NCBI RefSeq assembly: GCF_024055895.1
Contig: NZ_JAMXLE010000001.1
Coordinates: 1,550,001 to 1,614,000 of the forward strand
Direction of reading: 5' to 3'
From: Rhizobium sp. L1K21
Lineage (GTDB): Bacteria > Pseudomonadota > Alphaproteobacteria > Rhizobiales > Rhizobiaceae
Length of the DNA: 64,000 nucleotides
The translations under genes were made by a program, and so were the position numbers. Positions 41,006-50,884 of this stretch are shown piece after piece (within the stretch, counting starts at the first letter, position 1; the number at the start of each line of letters is the position of its first letter). The notes under the pieces were generated by a model. It was not told where the DNA came from. It did not search any database and was given only the letters and a program-made list of their open reading frames with translations.

Positions 41006-41437
41006 CTATTGAGCCGTGACCGCGAGCGGATGGCCTTCGGCGAACTGGACCAGGTCCCACTGGTTGCCGTAAAGGTCCTGGAATACGGCGACTGTGCCAT
41101 AGTCCATAACCTTGGGCTCACGGATGAATTTGACCCCGCGGCTCTCGTAAAGAGCCAAATCGCGCTTAAAGTCGTCCGTTGCCAGAAACAGGAAGACGCG
41201 GCCACCCGCCTGATTGCCGATGAAGGCCTCCAGCTCTGGCTTGGAGGCGCGCGCCAGAACCAGCGCCGTGCCAGCCGCGTTTGCTTCACCTTTTGGTCTG
41301 ACGACCACCCATCGTTTATCCTGTTCGGCTTGATAGGTGTCCTCCAGCAACTCGAAGCCGAGCACACCGCAATAGAAGGCAATTGCCTCATCATAGTCTC
41401 GAACGACGATAGCGATATTGGAAAGGCGCTGGGCCAT
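41006..41437 (-). CDS. VOC superfamily (glyoxalase-like) protein
   Basis: A 143-residue vicinal-oxygen-chelate fold protein, single beta-alpha-beta-beta-beta repeat pair, starting IAIVVRDYDEAIAFYCGVLGFEL and ending with VFQDLYGNQWDLVQ. The substrate is unknown; related proteins include glyoxalase and bleomycin-resistance-like enzymes. It lies 14 bases after ssb on the same strand and may be cotranscribed with it. Confidence 0.85.
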   Translation of the reverse strand: MAQRLSNIAIVVRDYDEAIAFYCGVLGFELLEDTYQAEQDKRWVVVRPKGEANAAGTALVLARASKPELEAFIGNQAGGRVFLFLATDDFKRDLALYESRGVKFIREPKVMDYGTVAVFQDLYGNQWDLVQFAEGHPLAVTAQ

Positions 41438-41451
41438 TTACCGGCATTCCC

Positions 41452-41958
41452 TCAAAACGGGATATCATCATCCATGTCGCGCGAGAAGCCGCCCCCGCTG
41501 CTGCTGCCGCCGCCCTGTGAAGAGCCACCACCGTAGTCTCCGCCGCCGCCGTAATCACCATAGTCACCGCCGCGGGACATGCTGCCGCCCTGTCCCTGGC
41601 CTTCACCGCGACCGTCGAGCATGGTCAATGTGGAGTTGAAACCCTGCAGCACCACTTCTGTCGAATAGCGATCCTGACCATTTTGGTCGGTCCATTTGCG
41701 CGTTTGCAGCTGGCCCTCGATGTAAACCTTGGCGCCCTTTTTCAGATATTGCTCCGCAACCTTGCAAAGACCCTCGTTGAAAATCACCACGCGGTGCCAT
41801 TCGGTACGTTCGCGGCGCTCACCGGAATTGCGGTCGCGCCAGTTCTCGGATGTTGCAATGCTCAGGTTGGCAATCGGACGTCCGTCCTGTGTTCGGCGGA
41901 TTTCGGGATCCGCACCCAGATTGCCCACCAGAATGACCTTGTTGACGCTACCCGCCAT
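41452..41958 (-). CDS. ssb: Single-stranded DNA-binding protein
   Basis: Coats single-stranded DNA in replication, repair and recombination. The 168-residue product has an OB fold (about 1-112, starting [15 protein letters not shown]), a flexible Gly/Ser-rich linker with repeated GGG and GDYG elements, and the conserved acidic tip DDDIPF that recruits partner proteins. It is divergent from uvrA, the usual arrangement, with a LexA box in the shared region. Confidence 0.97.
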   Translation of the reverse strand: MAGSVNKVILVGNLGADPEIRRTQDGRPIANLSIATSENWRDRNSGERRERTEWHRVVIFNEGLCKVAEQYLKKGAKVYIEGQLQTRKWTDQNGQDRYSTEVVLQGFNSTLTMLDGRGEGQGQGGSMSRGGDYGDYGGGGDYGGGSSQGGGSSSGGGFSRDMDDDIPF

Positions 41959-42092
41959 CTTTTTAATCCTCTTATCCGCAGCCAGCCCTGTCGCTGGAAA
42001 ATTTTCTCCACCTTAAAGAACTGGACCGATCTGCGCCGCCCACCGCGTGACTAATCCACAATGAATTTGCAAAAAAAGCATTTGCTTTTTAT

Positions 42093-42107
42093 GTTCTATT
42101 TTTGTTC
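42093..42107 (+). promoter_or_regulatory. LexA (SOS) box upstream of uvrA
   Basis: GTTC-TATTTTT-GTTC is an exact match to the alphaproteobacterial LexA site GTTC-N7-GTTC. It overlaps a candidate promoter (TTGCTT at 42082 and TTCTAT at 42105, 17-base spacer), so bound LexA would block it. It lies 120 bases before the uvrA start and 135 before ssb on the opposite strand. Confidence 0.8.
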
Positions 42108-42226
42108 TATTGATTAATGGCTTTATTGTCAACAGATTCGGGATAGACGCCAATCCTGAAATCCGCCTGAATTACCCGGCCGTATATGAGATGTTTGCCG
42201 GGCTATGGGCATTTTGTGTGGACCTT

Positions 42227-45148
42227 ATGAGTGAACTGAAGAATATTTCCATCCGCGGCGCGCGCGAGCACAACCTCAAGGGCATTGATCTTGATCTGCC
42301 CCGCAACAAGCTGATCGTCATGACCGGACTCTCCGGCTCTGGCAAGTCATCGCTTGCTTTCGACACGATCTATGCCGAAGGTCAGCGCCGCTATGTTGAA
42401 AGCCTTTCGGCCTATGCGCGCCAGTTTCTGGAAATGATGCAGAAACCGGATGTCGATCAGATCGACGGACTGTCGCCGGCGATTTCGATCGAACAGAAGA
42501 CAACATCACGCAATCCGCGCTCAACTGTCGGCACGGTGACGGAGATATACGACTATATGCGCCTCCTGTTTGCGCGGGTCGGTGTTCCCTATTCGCCTGC
42601 GACCGGGCTTCCGATCGAAAGCCAGACGGTTAGCCAAATGGTGGACCGCGTCCTGGCGCTGGAGGAGGGTTCACGGCTTTATATTCTCGCACCGCTCATT
42701 CGTGGGCGAAAGGGAGAGTACAAGAAGGAACTCGCCGAACTCATGAAAAAGGGGTTCCAGCGCGTCAAGATCGACGGGCAGTTTTACGAGATTGCCGAAG
42801 CGCCCGCGCTCGATAAGAAGTACAAGCACGATATTGACGTTGTCGTCGATCGTCTCGTGGTGCGTTCCGACATTGCTGCGCGGCTGGCCGACAGTCTCGA
42901 GACCTGCCTGAAACTCGCCGATGGCCTCGCCATTGCGGAGTTTGCCGACAAGCCTTTGCCGGAATCCGAAACGGCTGCTGGGGGTGCCGCCAACAAGTCA
43001 TTGAACGAGACCCATGAAAGGGTTTTGTTCTCGGAAAAATTCGCCTGCCCGGTTTCCGGTTTCACGATTTCGGAAATCGAGCCGCGGCTGTTTTCGTTCA
43101 ACAATCCGTTCGGAGCCTGCCCGACCTGTGACGGTCTCGGTTTTCAGCAGAAAATTGATGCGAGCCTGATCGTTCCGGAGGCCGAGCGGACGCTCCGTGA
43201 TGGCGCTATTGCGCCCTGGGCCAAGTCGTCCTCCCCCTATTACAGCCAGACACTGGAGGCGCTCGGCAAGCATTTCGGCTTCAAGATGGGGCAGAAATGG
43301 AGCGAGATTTCCAAGGAGGCCAAAGAGGCAATCCTTCACGGCACCCAAGACAAGGTGGTCTTCAACTACAAGGACGGCTCCCGCTCATACACGACGGAAA
43401 AGACCTTTGAAGGTATCGTGCCGAACCTTGAGCGCCGCTGGAAGGAAACGGATTCGGCCTGGGCGCGTGAAGAGATCGAGCGTTACATGTCTGCTGCCCC
43501 CTGCCCGTCATGTCATGGTTACAGGCTGAAACCGGAAGCTTTGGCGGTGAAGATCAACAAGCTCCACATCGGCGAAGTCACGGATATGTCGATCCGGGTG
43601 GCGCGTGACTGGTTTGAAGCACTGCCGGAAAAACTGAGTACAAAGCAGAATGAAATTGCGGTGCGCATCCTGAAGGAAATTCGCGAGCGGTTGCGCTTCC
43701 TGAATGATGTCGGGCTGGAATATCTGAGCCTTTCGCGAAACTCGGGCACACTTTCCGGCGGTGAAAGCCAGCGGATTCGGCTGGCGTCCCAGATTGGTTC
43801 CGGTTTGACCGGCGTGCTTTACGTTCTTGACGAACCGTCCATCGGTCTCCATCAGCGCGACAATGCGCGGCTTCTCGATACGCTGCAGCATCTGCGCGAT
43901 ATCGGCAATACCGTCATCGTGGTCGAGCATGACGAAGACGCGATCATGACCGCCGATTATGTGGTTGACATTGGCCCGGCGGCGGGCATTCACGGCGGCA
44001 ATGTCGTCGCGCAAGGCGCGCCAAAAGACATTATCGCCAATCCAAAATCGCTGACTGGAAAATACCTTTCCGGCGAGATGCAGGTCAGCGTTCCCGAAAG
44101 CCGCCGCAAGACGAAAAAGGGACGCGAGATCAAGGTGATCGGCGCGCGCGCCAACAACTTGAAGAATGTCACTGCTGCCATTCCGCTTGGCGTGTTCACA
44201 GCTGTCACGGGTGTTTCCGGCGGCGGAAAGTCGACGTTTTTGATCGAGACGCTCTACAAGGCTGCAGCGCGGCGCGTCATGGGCGCGCGTGAAAACCCGG
44301 CCGAACACGACCGCATCGATGGCTTCGAGCATATCGACAAGGTCATCGATATCGACCAGTCACCGATTGGGCGCACGCCGCGCTCCAATCCGGCGACCTA
44401 TACCGGTGCTTTCACACCGATCCGCGACTGGTTTGCCGGTCTGCCGGAGGCAAAGGCCCGCGGTTATCAGCCGGGCCGTTTTTCCTTCAACGTGAAGGGT
44501 GGACGCTGTGAAGCCTGCCAGGGTGATGGCGTTATCAAGATCGAAATGCACTTTCTGCCAGATGTTTATGTCACCTGCGATGTCTGCCATGGCAAACGCT
44601 ATAATCGCGAGACGCTGGACGTGACCTTCAAGGGCAAATCGATTTCAGACGTTCTCGACATGACTGTGGAAGAAGGTGTGGAGTTCTTCTCCGCCGTTCC
44701 TTCCGTGCGCGACAAACTTCAAGCGTTGTTCGATGTCGGGCTTGGTTATATCAAGGTCGGTCAACAGGCCAATACGCTTTCAGGCGGTGAAGCGCAGCGT
44801 GTGAAACTCGCAAAAGAGCTTTCCAAACGCTCCACCGGGCGCACACTCTACATTCTGGACGAGCCGACCACTGGCTTGCATTTCCACGATGTCGCCAAGC
44901 TTCTGGAAATGCTGCACGAACTGGTCAACCAGGGCAATTCCGTCGTTGTCATCGAGCATAATCTCGAAGTCATCAAAACGGCGGATTGGGTGATCGACTT
45001 TGGTCCGGAAGGTGGCGACGGCGGAGGCGAGATCGTTGCGACCGGCACACCGGAAGATATCGTGAAGGTCGAGCGTTCCTATACCGGTCAGTTCCTGAAA
45101 GAGCTGCTGGAACGTCGTCCGATGGGCAAGACGCAGGCGGCGGAATGA
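42227..45148 (+). CDS. uvrA: Excinuclease ABC subunit A
   Basis: The damage-sensing ATPase of nucleotide excision repair. The 973-residue product has two ABC ATPase modules: Walker [10 protein letters not shown] near residue 33 and GVSGGGKST in the second half, signatures LSGGESQR and LSGGEAQR, and zinc-finger cysteines including CPTC, CPSC and CEAC/CDVC pairs. The start [19 protein letters not shown] is the family start; the frame is open back to 42110. SOS control is indicated by the LexA box upstream. Confidence 0.97.
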   Translation: MSELKNISIRGAREHNLKGIDLDLPRNKLIVMTGLSGSGKSSLAFDTIYAEGQRRYVESLSAYARQFLEMMQKPDVDQIDGLSPAISIEQKTTSRNPRSTVGTVTEIYDYMRLLFARVGVPYSPATGLPIESQTVSQMVDRVLALEEGSRLYILAPLIRGRKGEYKKELAELMKKGFQRVKIDGQFYEIAEAPALDKKYKHDIDVVVDRLVVRSDIAARLADSLETCLKLADGLAIAEFADKPLPESETAAGGAANKSLNETHERVLFSEKFACPVSGFTISEIEPRLFSFNNPFGACPTCDGLGFQQKIDASLIVPEAERTLRDGAIAPWAKSSSPYYSQTLEALGKHFGFKMGQKWSEISKEAKEAILHGTQDKVVFNYKDGSRSYTTEKTFEGIVPNLERRWKETDSAWAREEIERYMSAAPCPSCHGYRLKPEALAVKINKLHIGEVTDMSIRVARDWFEALPEKLSTKQNEIAVRILKEIRERLRFLNDVGLEYLSLSRNSGTLSGGESQRIRLASQIGSGLTGVLYVLDEPSIGLHQRDNARLLDTLQHLRDIGNTVIVVEHDEDAIMTADYVVDIGPAAGIHGGNVVAQGAPKDIIANPKSLTGKYLSGEMQVSVPESRRKTKKGREIKVIGARANNLKNVTAAIPLGVFTAVTGVSGGGKSTFLIETLYKAAARRVMGARENPAEHDRIDGFEHIDKVIDIDQSPIGRTPRSNPATYTGAFTPIRDWFAGLPEAKARGYQPGRFSFNVKGGRCEACQGDGVIKIEMHFLPDVYVTCDVCHGKRYNRETLDVTFKGKSISDVLDMTVEEGVEFFSAVPSVRDKLQALFDVGLGYIKVGQQANTLSGGEAQRVKLAKELSKRSTGRTLYILDEPTTGLHFHDVAKLLEMLHELVNQGNSVVVIEHNLEVIKTADWVIDFGPEGGDGGGEIVATGTPEDIVKVERSYTGQFLKELLERRPMGKTQAAE

Positions 45149-45287
45149 AGTGGCTCTGCCGCTTCGGCGGTTTGCCCCGGCGTGGCGGCACATCTCCTGT
45201 TTCCGGGTGGCGCGCAGAGACGTCGGCTGCTTTTCTGTAAAATGGGAAAGGCGTTCACCCGAAGGCTAGAGACGAAAGGTATTTTCG

Positions 45288-46079
45288 ATGACAAAGATTC
45301 GTACAGGCATCGGTGGATGGACGTTCGAACCCTGGCGCAACCATTTTTATCCTTCCGATCTGAAGCAGAAGGACGAGCTTGCCTATGCGTCTTCGAAACT
45401 GTCGGCGATTGAAATCAACGGCACCTATTATTCAACGCAAAAGCCGGCCACATTTGCCAAGTGGGCGTCGGAAACGCCTGACGATTTCATTTTTTCGCTG
45501 AAGGCGGTGCGTTATGCCACCAATCGTCGGGTTCTTGCTGAAGCCGGCGAGTCCGTTGCCAAGTTTCTCAACTCAGGTGTAACGGAACTGGGATCCAAAC
45601 TTGGCCCCATCCTCTGGCAATTCATGCCGACCAAGAAATTCGATCCGGATGATTTTGCTGCATTTCTGGCGCTGTTGCCGGAACAGCAGGATGGTATATC
45701 ACTCCGCCACGTGGTCGAAGTTCGCCATCCGTCATTTGTCACACCCAAATTCGTTGAGCTTTTGCGCAAGCACAATGTTGCCTGCGTGCTCGCTGATCAT
45801 GAAGAATATCCAATGATCGCCGATGTCAGCGCCGATTTCGTTTACGCCCGGCTTCAGCGGGGCGTGGATGAAAATCCGATTTGTTATGATGAAACAGATA
45901 TGGACGCCTGGTCAAAGCGCCTCAGCCGTTTTGCAGATGGAGGGCATCCGGATGATCTGCCTGCTCTCTGCCCTCACATTTCCGCACCGCAAGGCCGGGA
46001 TGTGTTTGCCTTTTTCATCACCGGCGGCAAGGTCAATGCGCCCTTTGGCGCCATGGAAATGATGAAAAGAGTAAGCTGA
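45288..46079 (+). CDS. DUF72 domain-containing protein
   Basis: A TIM-barrel-like protein of the DUF72/YecE family, function unknown. The 263-residue product begins RTGIGGWTFEPWR and contains YYSTQKPATFAKWA and a C-terminal FAFFITGGKVNAPF segment typical of the family. AAAGG lies nine bases before the ATG. It converges with lolD, in a place where many related genomes carry dnaE. Confidence 0.88.
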   Translation: MTKIRTGIGGWTFEPWRNHFYPSDLKQKDELAYASSKLSAIEINGTYYSTQKPATFAKWASETPDDFIFSLKAVRYATNRRVLAEAGESVAKFLNSGVTELGSKLGPILWQFMPTKKFDPDDFAAFLALLPEQQDGISLRHVVEVRHPSFVTPKFVELLRKHNVACVLADHEEYPMIADVSADFVYARLQRGVDENPICYDETDMDAWSKRLSRFADGGHPDDLPALCPHISAPQGRDVFAFFITGGKVNAPFGAMEMMKRVS

Positions 46080-46099
46080 AGCGCGGACGATGACTGCGC

Positions 46100-46780
46100 T
46101 TATCGCTCGACGATCTTGCCGTCTTCCAGCGTGATCCGTCGATCCATACGGGCAGCCAGTTCCATGTTGTGCGTGGCAAAGATCGCCGCAAGACCGGACT
46201 GCCGGACCAGCGCCTTCAGTGCATCAAACACATAGCCTGCCGTCTCAGGGTCGAGGTTTCCCGTCGGCTCATCGGCCAGAAGTATCACCGGCGCATTGGC
46301 AACCGCGCGCGCGATGGCAACACGCTGCTGCTCACCACCGGACAGCTCTGCCGGGCGGTGTGTCGCACGATGGCCCATGCGCATATAGTCGAGAAGCTGT
46401 GAGGCCCGTTTTTCCGCTTCCGCTTTGGTAAGACCGGCCACCATCTGCGGAATCATGATGTTTTCGAGCGCCGTAAACTCGGGCAGCAGGTGGTGGAACT
46501 GGTAGACGAAGCCGATTTCCTGACGGCGGATCGCGGTGCGCGCATCATCGTTCATCGTGCCGCATGGCAGACCGTTCACGAATACGTCGCCCGATGTTGC
46601 GTGTTCGAGAAGCCCTGCAATGTGCAGAAGCGTGGACTTTCCGGTGCCCGATGGAGCAACAAGGGCGGTCAATTCACCCTGAGCCAGCGCGAAGTTCGCC
46701 CCTTTCAGAACCTGCAGGGGCTGATCGCCATCGCCGTAGTTGCGGGTAATATCCTTCAGTTCAAGAACGATTTTCTTCAT
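46100..46780 (-). CDS. lolD: Lipoprotein-releasing ABC transporter ATP-binding protein
   Basis: Powers extraction of outer-membrane lipoproteins from the inner membrane. The 226-residue ABC ATPase has Walker [10 protein letters not shown], signature [14 protein letters not shown], Walker [13 protein letters not shown] and the H-loop in ATHNMELA. It follows lolC by 12 bases on the same strand, so the two form the LolCD complex. Confidence 0.95.
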   Translation of the reverse strand: MKKIVLELKDITRNYGDGDQPLQVLKGANFALAQGELTALVAPSGTGKSTLLHIAGLLEHATSGDVFVNGLPCGTMNDDARTAIRRQEIGFVYQFHHLLPEFTALENIMIPQMVAGLTKAEAEKRASQLLDYMRMGHRATHRPAELSGGEQQRVAIARAVANAPVILLADEPTGNLDPETAGYVFDALKALVRQSGLAAIFATHNMELAARMDRRITLEDGKIVER

Positions 46781-46792
46781 CTGCTCAATTCT

Positions 46793-48097
46793 TTATTCGT
46801 AACGCAGCGCCTGCACCGGATCGAGCTTGGAAGCTCTCCAGGCCGGAAAGATCGTCGCCAGGAACGACAGCGCCAGCGCCATGAGGATCACCGAAATCGT
46901 TTCACCTGCATTCATCTCGGCCGGCAACTGGCTGAGGAAGTAAAGCTCTGGATTGAAGAGCGTCGTACCAACCAGCCAGGAGAAGAATTCGCGGATCGAT
47001 TCAATATTGAGACAGACAATCACGCCCAGCACCACGCCGGCGAAGGTGCCGGCCACACCGATGGCGGCACCTGTCATAAAGAAAATGCGCATGACTGAAC
47101 CTGACGTCGCACCCATTGTGCGCAGGATTGCGATATCGTGCCCCTTGTCTTTCACAAGCATGATCAAACCGGAGATGATGTTGAGTGCAGCCACGAGAAC
47201 GATCAGCGTCAAAATCATGAACATCACGTTTCGCTCAACCTCGAGGGCTGAGAAGAATGTCTGATTGCGTTGCCGCCAGTCGGAGATGAAAATCTGGCGG
47301 TCGACTGCAGCTTCGATCGGCTGGCGCAAATCGTCCACACGGTCGGGATTATCGACAAAGAGCTCGATGGTTTGGACAATGCCCTCGGAATTGAAGAAGA
47401 GCTGCGCCTCCGGCAATGGCATATAGATGATCGAGGCATCATATTCGGACATGCCGATCTCGAAGACAGCCACAACCTTGTAGGTTTTCTCGCGCGGATT
47501 GACACCAAGCGGCGTGACATCGCCCTCAGGCGAGATGAGTGTGATACTGTCTCCCGCTGACAGACCGAGATTGGTGGCCATGCGGGAGCCAATCGCCACG
47601 CCGTCGCCCGTCGCAAACGCCGTCAGGCTGCCTTGGCGAATGTTGTCGGCAATGAAATTGAGCTTGGCAATATCTTCGGCCTCAATGCCGCGCACGAGCG
47701 CACCCGTGCCTGCCCCGCCGGTGCCGGATGCCAGCACCTGACCTTCGACCAGCGGCACAGCCAGTTTGACCCCTGGCACAGCCTCGAACTTTTTCGCCAG
47801 GTCGTCGTAGTTGGACAAAGGTGTGTCCATAGGCTGCACGATCATGTGTCCGTTAATGCCGAGGATGCGCGAAATGAGCTCCGAACGAAAGCCGTTCATC
47901 ACCGCCATGACGATGATCAGCGTCGCCACACCAAGCATGATGCCTGCAAAGGAAAAGCCGGCGATCACCGAAATGAAAGCTTCCTTGCGGCGCGCGCGCA
48001 GATAACGCCACGCCACCATACGTTCGAATGCGGAAAATGGCCGCGTCGCCGCAGCCGGTTTGCCGATATCCCCGCCAGTGTTTTCCGCCGCCGCCAT
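46793..48097 (-). CDS. lolC: Lipoprotein-releasing ABC transporter permease
   Basis: The inner-membrane permease of the lipoprotein-release system. The 434-residue product has one N-terminal helix (about 40-65), a large periplasmic MacB_PCD domain and three C-terminal helices followed by the ASKLDPVQALRYE end typical of the LolC/LolE family. Only one permease gene is present, so it may act as a LolF-type homodimer, as in many non-enteric bacteria (inference). Confidence 0.93.
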   Translation of the reverse strand: MAAAENTGGDIGKPAAATRPFSAFERMVAWRYLRARRKEAFISVIAGFSFAGIMLGVATLIIVMAVMNGFRSELISRILGINGHMIVQPMDTPLSNYDDLAKKFEAVPGVKLAVPLVEGQVLASGTGGAGTGALVRGIEAEDIAKLNFIADNIRQGSLTAFATGDGVAIGSRMATNLGLSAGDSITLISPEGDVTPLGVNPREKTYKVVAVFEIGMSEYDASIIYMPLPEAQLFFNSEGIVQTIELFVDNPDRVDDLRQPIEAAVDRQIFISDWRQRNQTFFSALEVERNVMFMILTLIVLVAALNIISGLIMLVKDKGHDIAILRTMGATSGSVMRIFFMTGAAIGVAGTFAGVVLGVIVCLNIESIREFFSWLVGTTLFNPELYFLSQLPAEMNAGETISVILMALALSFLATIFPAWRASKLDPVQALRYE

Positions 48098-48107
48098 TTT
48101 CTCTCCG

Positions 48108-49439
48108 TTATCCGGCTTTCGCCAGAAGCATGTTGATCGCCGCCTCGACGGTCATCGTTTGACGCTCGCCAGTCTTGCGGTCCTTGACCTCGACTTCGCC
48201 ATTGGCTGCGGAGCGCGGCCCGACGACCACCTGGTCGGGAATGCCGATCAGGTCTGCCGTGGCAAATTTCGAGCCGGCGCGTTCTGCGGTGTCGTCCAGC
48301 AAAACGTCCTTGCCAGCATTGCTCAGGGCTTCATAAACCTGAGCGGAAACCGTGTCACACGTGTTGTCCCCAGCCTTCATATTGATGACAACCGCCTCGA
48401 ATGGCGCCACCGAGCGCGGCCATATGATTCCGTTTTCATCATGGGATGCTTCAATGATGGCTGGAACAAGGCGGCTTGGACCGATGCCATAGGAGCCCAT
48501 GTGGACAGTGTGCTCAACGCCATCCGGACCGAGCACCTTGGCGCCCATGGGCTCTGAATATTTCGTGCCAAAATAAAAGATGTGGCCGACTTCGATCCCG
48601 CGCGCAGACAGCCGGTCGCCTTCCGCAATGGCGCCAAATTCCGCTTCATCGTGCATTTCCGATGTCGCTGCATAGGCCGAGGTCCACTGATTGAAGATCG
48701 CCTGCAGACCATCGACGTCATCAAAATCAGTATCAATGCCGGGAATATCGAAATTCACGAAATCCTTGTGGCAGAAAACTTCCGATTCACCGGTTTCCGC
48801 CAGGATAATGAATTCATGGCTGTGGTTACCACCGATCGGCCCCGTATCGGCGCGCATTGGGATTGCGCGCAGACCAAGGCGCGAAAACGTCCGCAGATAG
48901 GCAGCAAACATCTTGTTATAGGAATGAATGGCGTCTTCCTTGGTCAGGTCAAAGGAATAGGCATCCTTCATGAGGAATTCGCGTGAACGCATCGTGCCGA
49001 AGCGCGGGCGGATCTCGTCGCGGAACTTCCACTGAATGTGATAGAGATTAAGCGGCAGGTTCTTGTAGGACTTCACGTAGGAGCGGAATATATCCGTCAC
49101 CATTTCCTCGTTTGTCGGACCATAGAGCATGGCGCGATCCTGCCGGTCGCGAATGCGCAGCATCTCCTTACCGTAGTCGTTGTAGCGGCCACTCTCGATC
49201 CACAGGTCTGCCGACTGGATCGTCGGCATCATGATTTCCATCGCGCCTGCTCTGTTTTGCTCATCGCGGATGATCGCGTTGACCTTCTCCAAGACGCGCT
49301 TTCCGAGCGGCAGCCAGGCGTAGATGCCCGCCGATTGCTGGCGGATCATTCCTGCGCGCAGCATAAGACGGTGTGAGACAATTTCCGCTTCCTTCGGGTT
49401 TTCCTTCAGGATGGGCATAAAATAACGCGAAAGACGCAT
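48108..49439 (-). CDS. proS: Prolyl-tRNA synthetase, short alphaproteobacterial form
   Basis: Charges tRNA-Pro. Starting at [13 protein letters not shown] (ATG 49439) the product is 443 residues, with class II motifs in the [10 protein letters not shown] and [11 protein letters not shown] segments. It lacks the roughly 180-residue editing insertion of the E. coli type; this is the known short form in alphaproteobacteria, which relies on separate editing proteins. The open frame extends to 49490 without similarity. lolC follows 10 bases later. Confidence 0.95.
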   Translation of the reverse strand: MRLSRYFMPILKENPKEAEIVSHRLMLRAGMIRQQSAGIYAWLPLGKRVLEKVNAIIRDEQNRAGAMEIMMPTIQSADLWIESGRYNDYGKEMLRIRDRQDRAMLYGPTNEEMVTDIFRSYVKSYKNLPLNLYHIQWKFRDEIRPRFGTMRSREFLMKDAYSFDLTKEDAIHSYNKMFAAYLRTFSRLGLRAIPMRADTGPIGGNHSHEFIILAETGESEVFCHKDFVNFDIPGIDTDFDDVDGLQAIFNQWTSAYAATSEMHDEAEFGAIAEGDRLSARGIEVGHIFYFGTKYSEPMGAKVLGPDGVEHTVHMGSYGIGPSRLVPAIIEASHDENGIIWPRSVAPFEAVVINMKAGDNTCDTVSAQVYEALSNAGKDVLLDDTAERAGSKFATADLIGIPDQVVVGPRSAANGEVEVKDRKTGERQTMTVEAAINMLLAKAG

Positions 49440-49786
49440 GACATATTCCAGATGAAAGTTCCCTGCACTTTGCGGGAATCGTGGCACCACTTTTTACTCA
49501 GGCGTTCATAAACATTTCAAAGCCCGATGGAAAGGCGCAGCATTGCGTAATGACAGGCTCGCCAGGACGCTTTCACCAGTTTTCGCTGTTTTGGAATTCA
49601 GCCCACGAACACCGCCATACCCGTCCACCCCCACGGTCACTTCAAATAAAAGCAAAGGTTTCATGCTGCACTGCAACAACAAAACATGTAATGCCGGCTC
49701 CGCAAAGCCATTGTTCTTGCTCAAAAAATTGCAATGCATCAAAAAAATGCGTGTCAATAGAAAAAAATCTACTCAGTGTAGCAAAA

Positions 49787-49957
49787 ATGCAAAAATACGG
49801 AGTGACAAAGCAGAATCTTTCCGCTAGGTTCAGCCCACAAAACAGGCAGAGAGCACAGACTTCTGCCACTTTCGCGGTCAAGTCTTGGGAGGATCAGATC
49901 TACGGCGCGTTCATCCGCAGCCGCCGGAAACGGCAACAGGTCACGCGAACACTTTGA
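49787..49957 (+). CDS. Possible small basic protein, unknown (low confidence)
   Basis: A 56-codon frame from ATG 49787 (or 68 codons from GTG 49751) ending immediately before a terminator. The predicted product is rich in Arg, Gln and Lys, with a C-terminal segment KSWEDQIYGAFIRSRRKRQQ. No ribosome-binding site is seen and I know no relatives. The terminator placement is the only positive sign. Confidence 0.22.
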   Translation: MQKYGVTKQNLSARFSPQNRQRAQTSATFAVKSWEDQIYGAFIRSRRKRQQVTRTL

Positions 49958-49986
49958 AAACAAGGCTTTCGGCCTTGTTTTTTTTT
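49957..49986 (+). terminator. Strong Rho-independent terminator in the proS/DUF1467 gap
   Basis: The 10-bp stem AAAACAAGGC / GCCTTGTTTT with loop TTTCG is followed by further T residues. It is strongest on the plus strand, where no established gene precedes it. On the minus strand it lies about 95 bases after the DUF1467 stop and would have a shorter T tract. Confidence 0.85.
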
Positions 49987-50078
49987 GCCATCGCTCCAGA
50001 GAACACGTATCCGTTTGCAAGTTCATTTGAGTACAAACGAACTGCCCATTTATTAATCAATTGATGTTACAAATCGAC

Positions 50079-50360
50079 TTAATAGAACTTCGCCGGCGGA
50101 TCGGGGAAAAGGTCGAGTATCGTATCGAAACTGATCCCGAAGTAGTAGCTCAGAACAAGCCATCCACCATAGAGGACTGCTGCCAAAGCCGTGGTCAGCA
50201 ATATGGTTCGGGTTGCCCTGTATTTTGCAGGCGCACTGGCTACTGTTCCCTGCGTCACCTCCCCGGCATCGTGCTGACTAAAGACACCCGTCGGCAAGAT
50301 GAGAAAAAGGGCAAACCACCAAACGATGAAGTATACTGCAACGTGGAAGAAGAGGTTCAT
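50079..50360 (-). CDS. DUF1467 family membrane protein
   Basis: A 93-residue protein with two predicted membrane helices (about 5-22 and 54-75) separated by a short hydrophilic loop with PTGVFSQHDAGEV, matching the DUF1467 family of Rhizobiales. The function is unknown. The start at ATG 50360 (MNLFFHVAVYF) fits family length; the longer open frame upstream is antisense noise within mce. It follows mce on the same strand, as is usual in the order. Confidence 0.85.
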   Translation of the reverse strand: MNLFFHVAVYFIVWWFALFLILPTGVFSQHDAGEVTQGTVASAPAKYRATRTILLTTALAAVLYGGWLVLSYYFGISFDTILDLFPDPPAKFY

Positions 50361-50445
50361 GCTTTTGGTCCAGTGAAGTTTTCTGTTTTCACGAGCATTA
50401 GTACCGCCAGCCCATGCGATCAATAGAACCGGGCGCGCAAGATCG

Positions 50446-50850
50446 TCACACCTGCTCCAGCTCAATAAGCGTACCCTGAAAATCCTTCGGGTGCAAAAAC
50501 AGGACGGGTTTCCCGTGTGCGCCGATTTTAGGGGCGCCGTCGCCCAGCACGCGTGCACCGGCCTCTTTCAAGCGATCACGTGCCACGATGATATCGCCGA
50601 CTTCATAGCAGATATGGTGCATTCCACCGGACGGATTTTTTTCGAGAAAGGCGGCAATCGGCGAATTCTCGCCGAGCGGATGAAGCAGCTCGATTTTGGT
50701 GTTGGGCAGTTCGACGAAAACCACCGTCACACCGTGTTCCGGTAGGCTTTGCGGCTCCGATATCTGGCAGCCAAGCGTTGCGCGGTAGGATGCGGCTGCA
50801 GCTTCCAGATCCGGCACAGCAATTGCGACGTGGTTTACTCTGCCCAACAT
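50446..50850 (-). CDS. mce: Methylmalonyl-CoA epimerase
   Basis: Interconverts the R and S forms of methylmalonyl-CoA in propionate metabolism. The 134-residue VOC-fold product has VNHVAIAVPDLEAA at the start, metal ligands in MHHICYEV (His) and a C-terminal LIELEQ glutamate, as in the family. The mutase genes are not in the window. It sits between rnj and the DUF1467 gene. Confidence 0.94.
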   Translation of the reverse strand: MLGRVNHVAIAVPDLEAAAASYRATLGCQISEPQSLPEHGVTVVFVELPNTKIELLHPLGENSPIAAFLEKNPSGGMHHICYEVGDIIVARDRLKEAGARVLGDGAPKIGAHGKPVLFLHPKDFQGTLIELEQV

Positions 50851-50884
50851 GTTCTTGCTCCTCCACGATAGACTTTAATTCAGC

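Larger units (their letters stand above)
49440..50078. other. 640-base gap between proS and the DUF1467 gene
   Basis: There is no confidently recognised gene. The middle (about 49640-49850) is visibly richer in A and T than its surroundings. A plus-strand frame stays open from 49481 to 49957 and ends right at a strong terminator. This may be a small gene, a small RNA, or just leader and trailer sequence of the two minus-strand operons. Confidence 0.5.

Noticed and set aside
45156-45175. Short UUCG-loop hairpin after uvrA
   Set aside because: The stem has just four strong pairs and the following T tract is too short for a confident terminator.
45145-45240. A 31-codon frame whose ATG overlaps the uvrA stop
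   Set aside because: The overlap is attractive, but the peptide is Gly/Arg-rich and has no helix or motif, and no terminator follows it.
49506-49757. An 83-codon minus-strand frame upstream of proS
   Set aside because: No ribosome-binding site, no motif, and it covers the probable proS leader.
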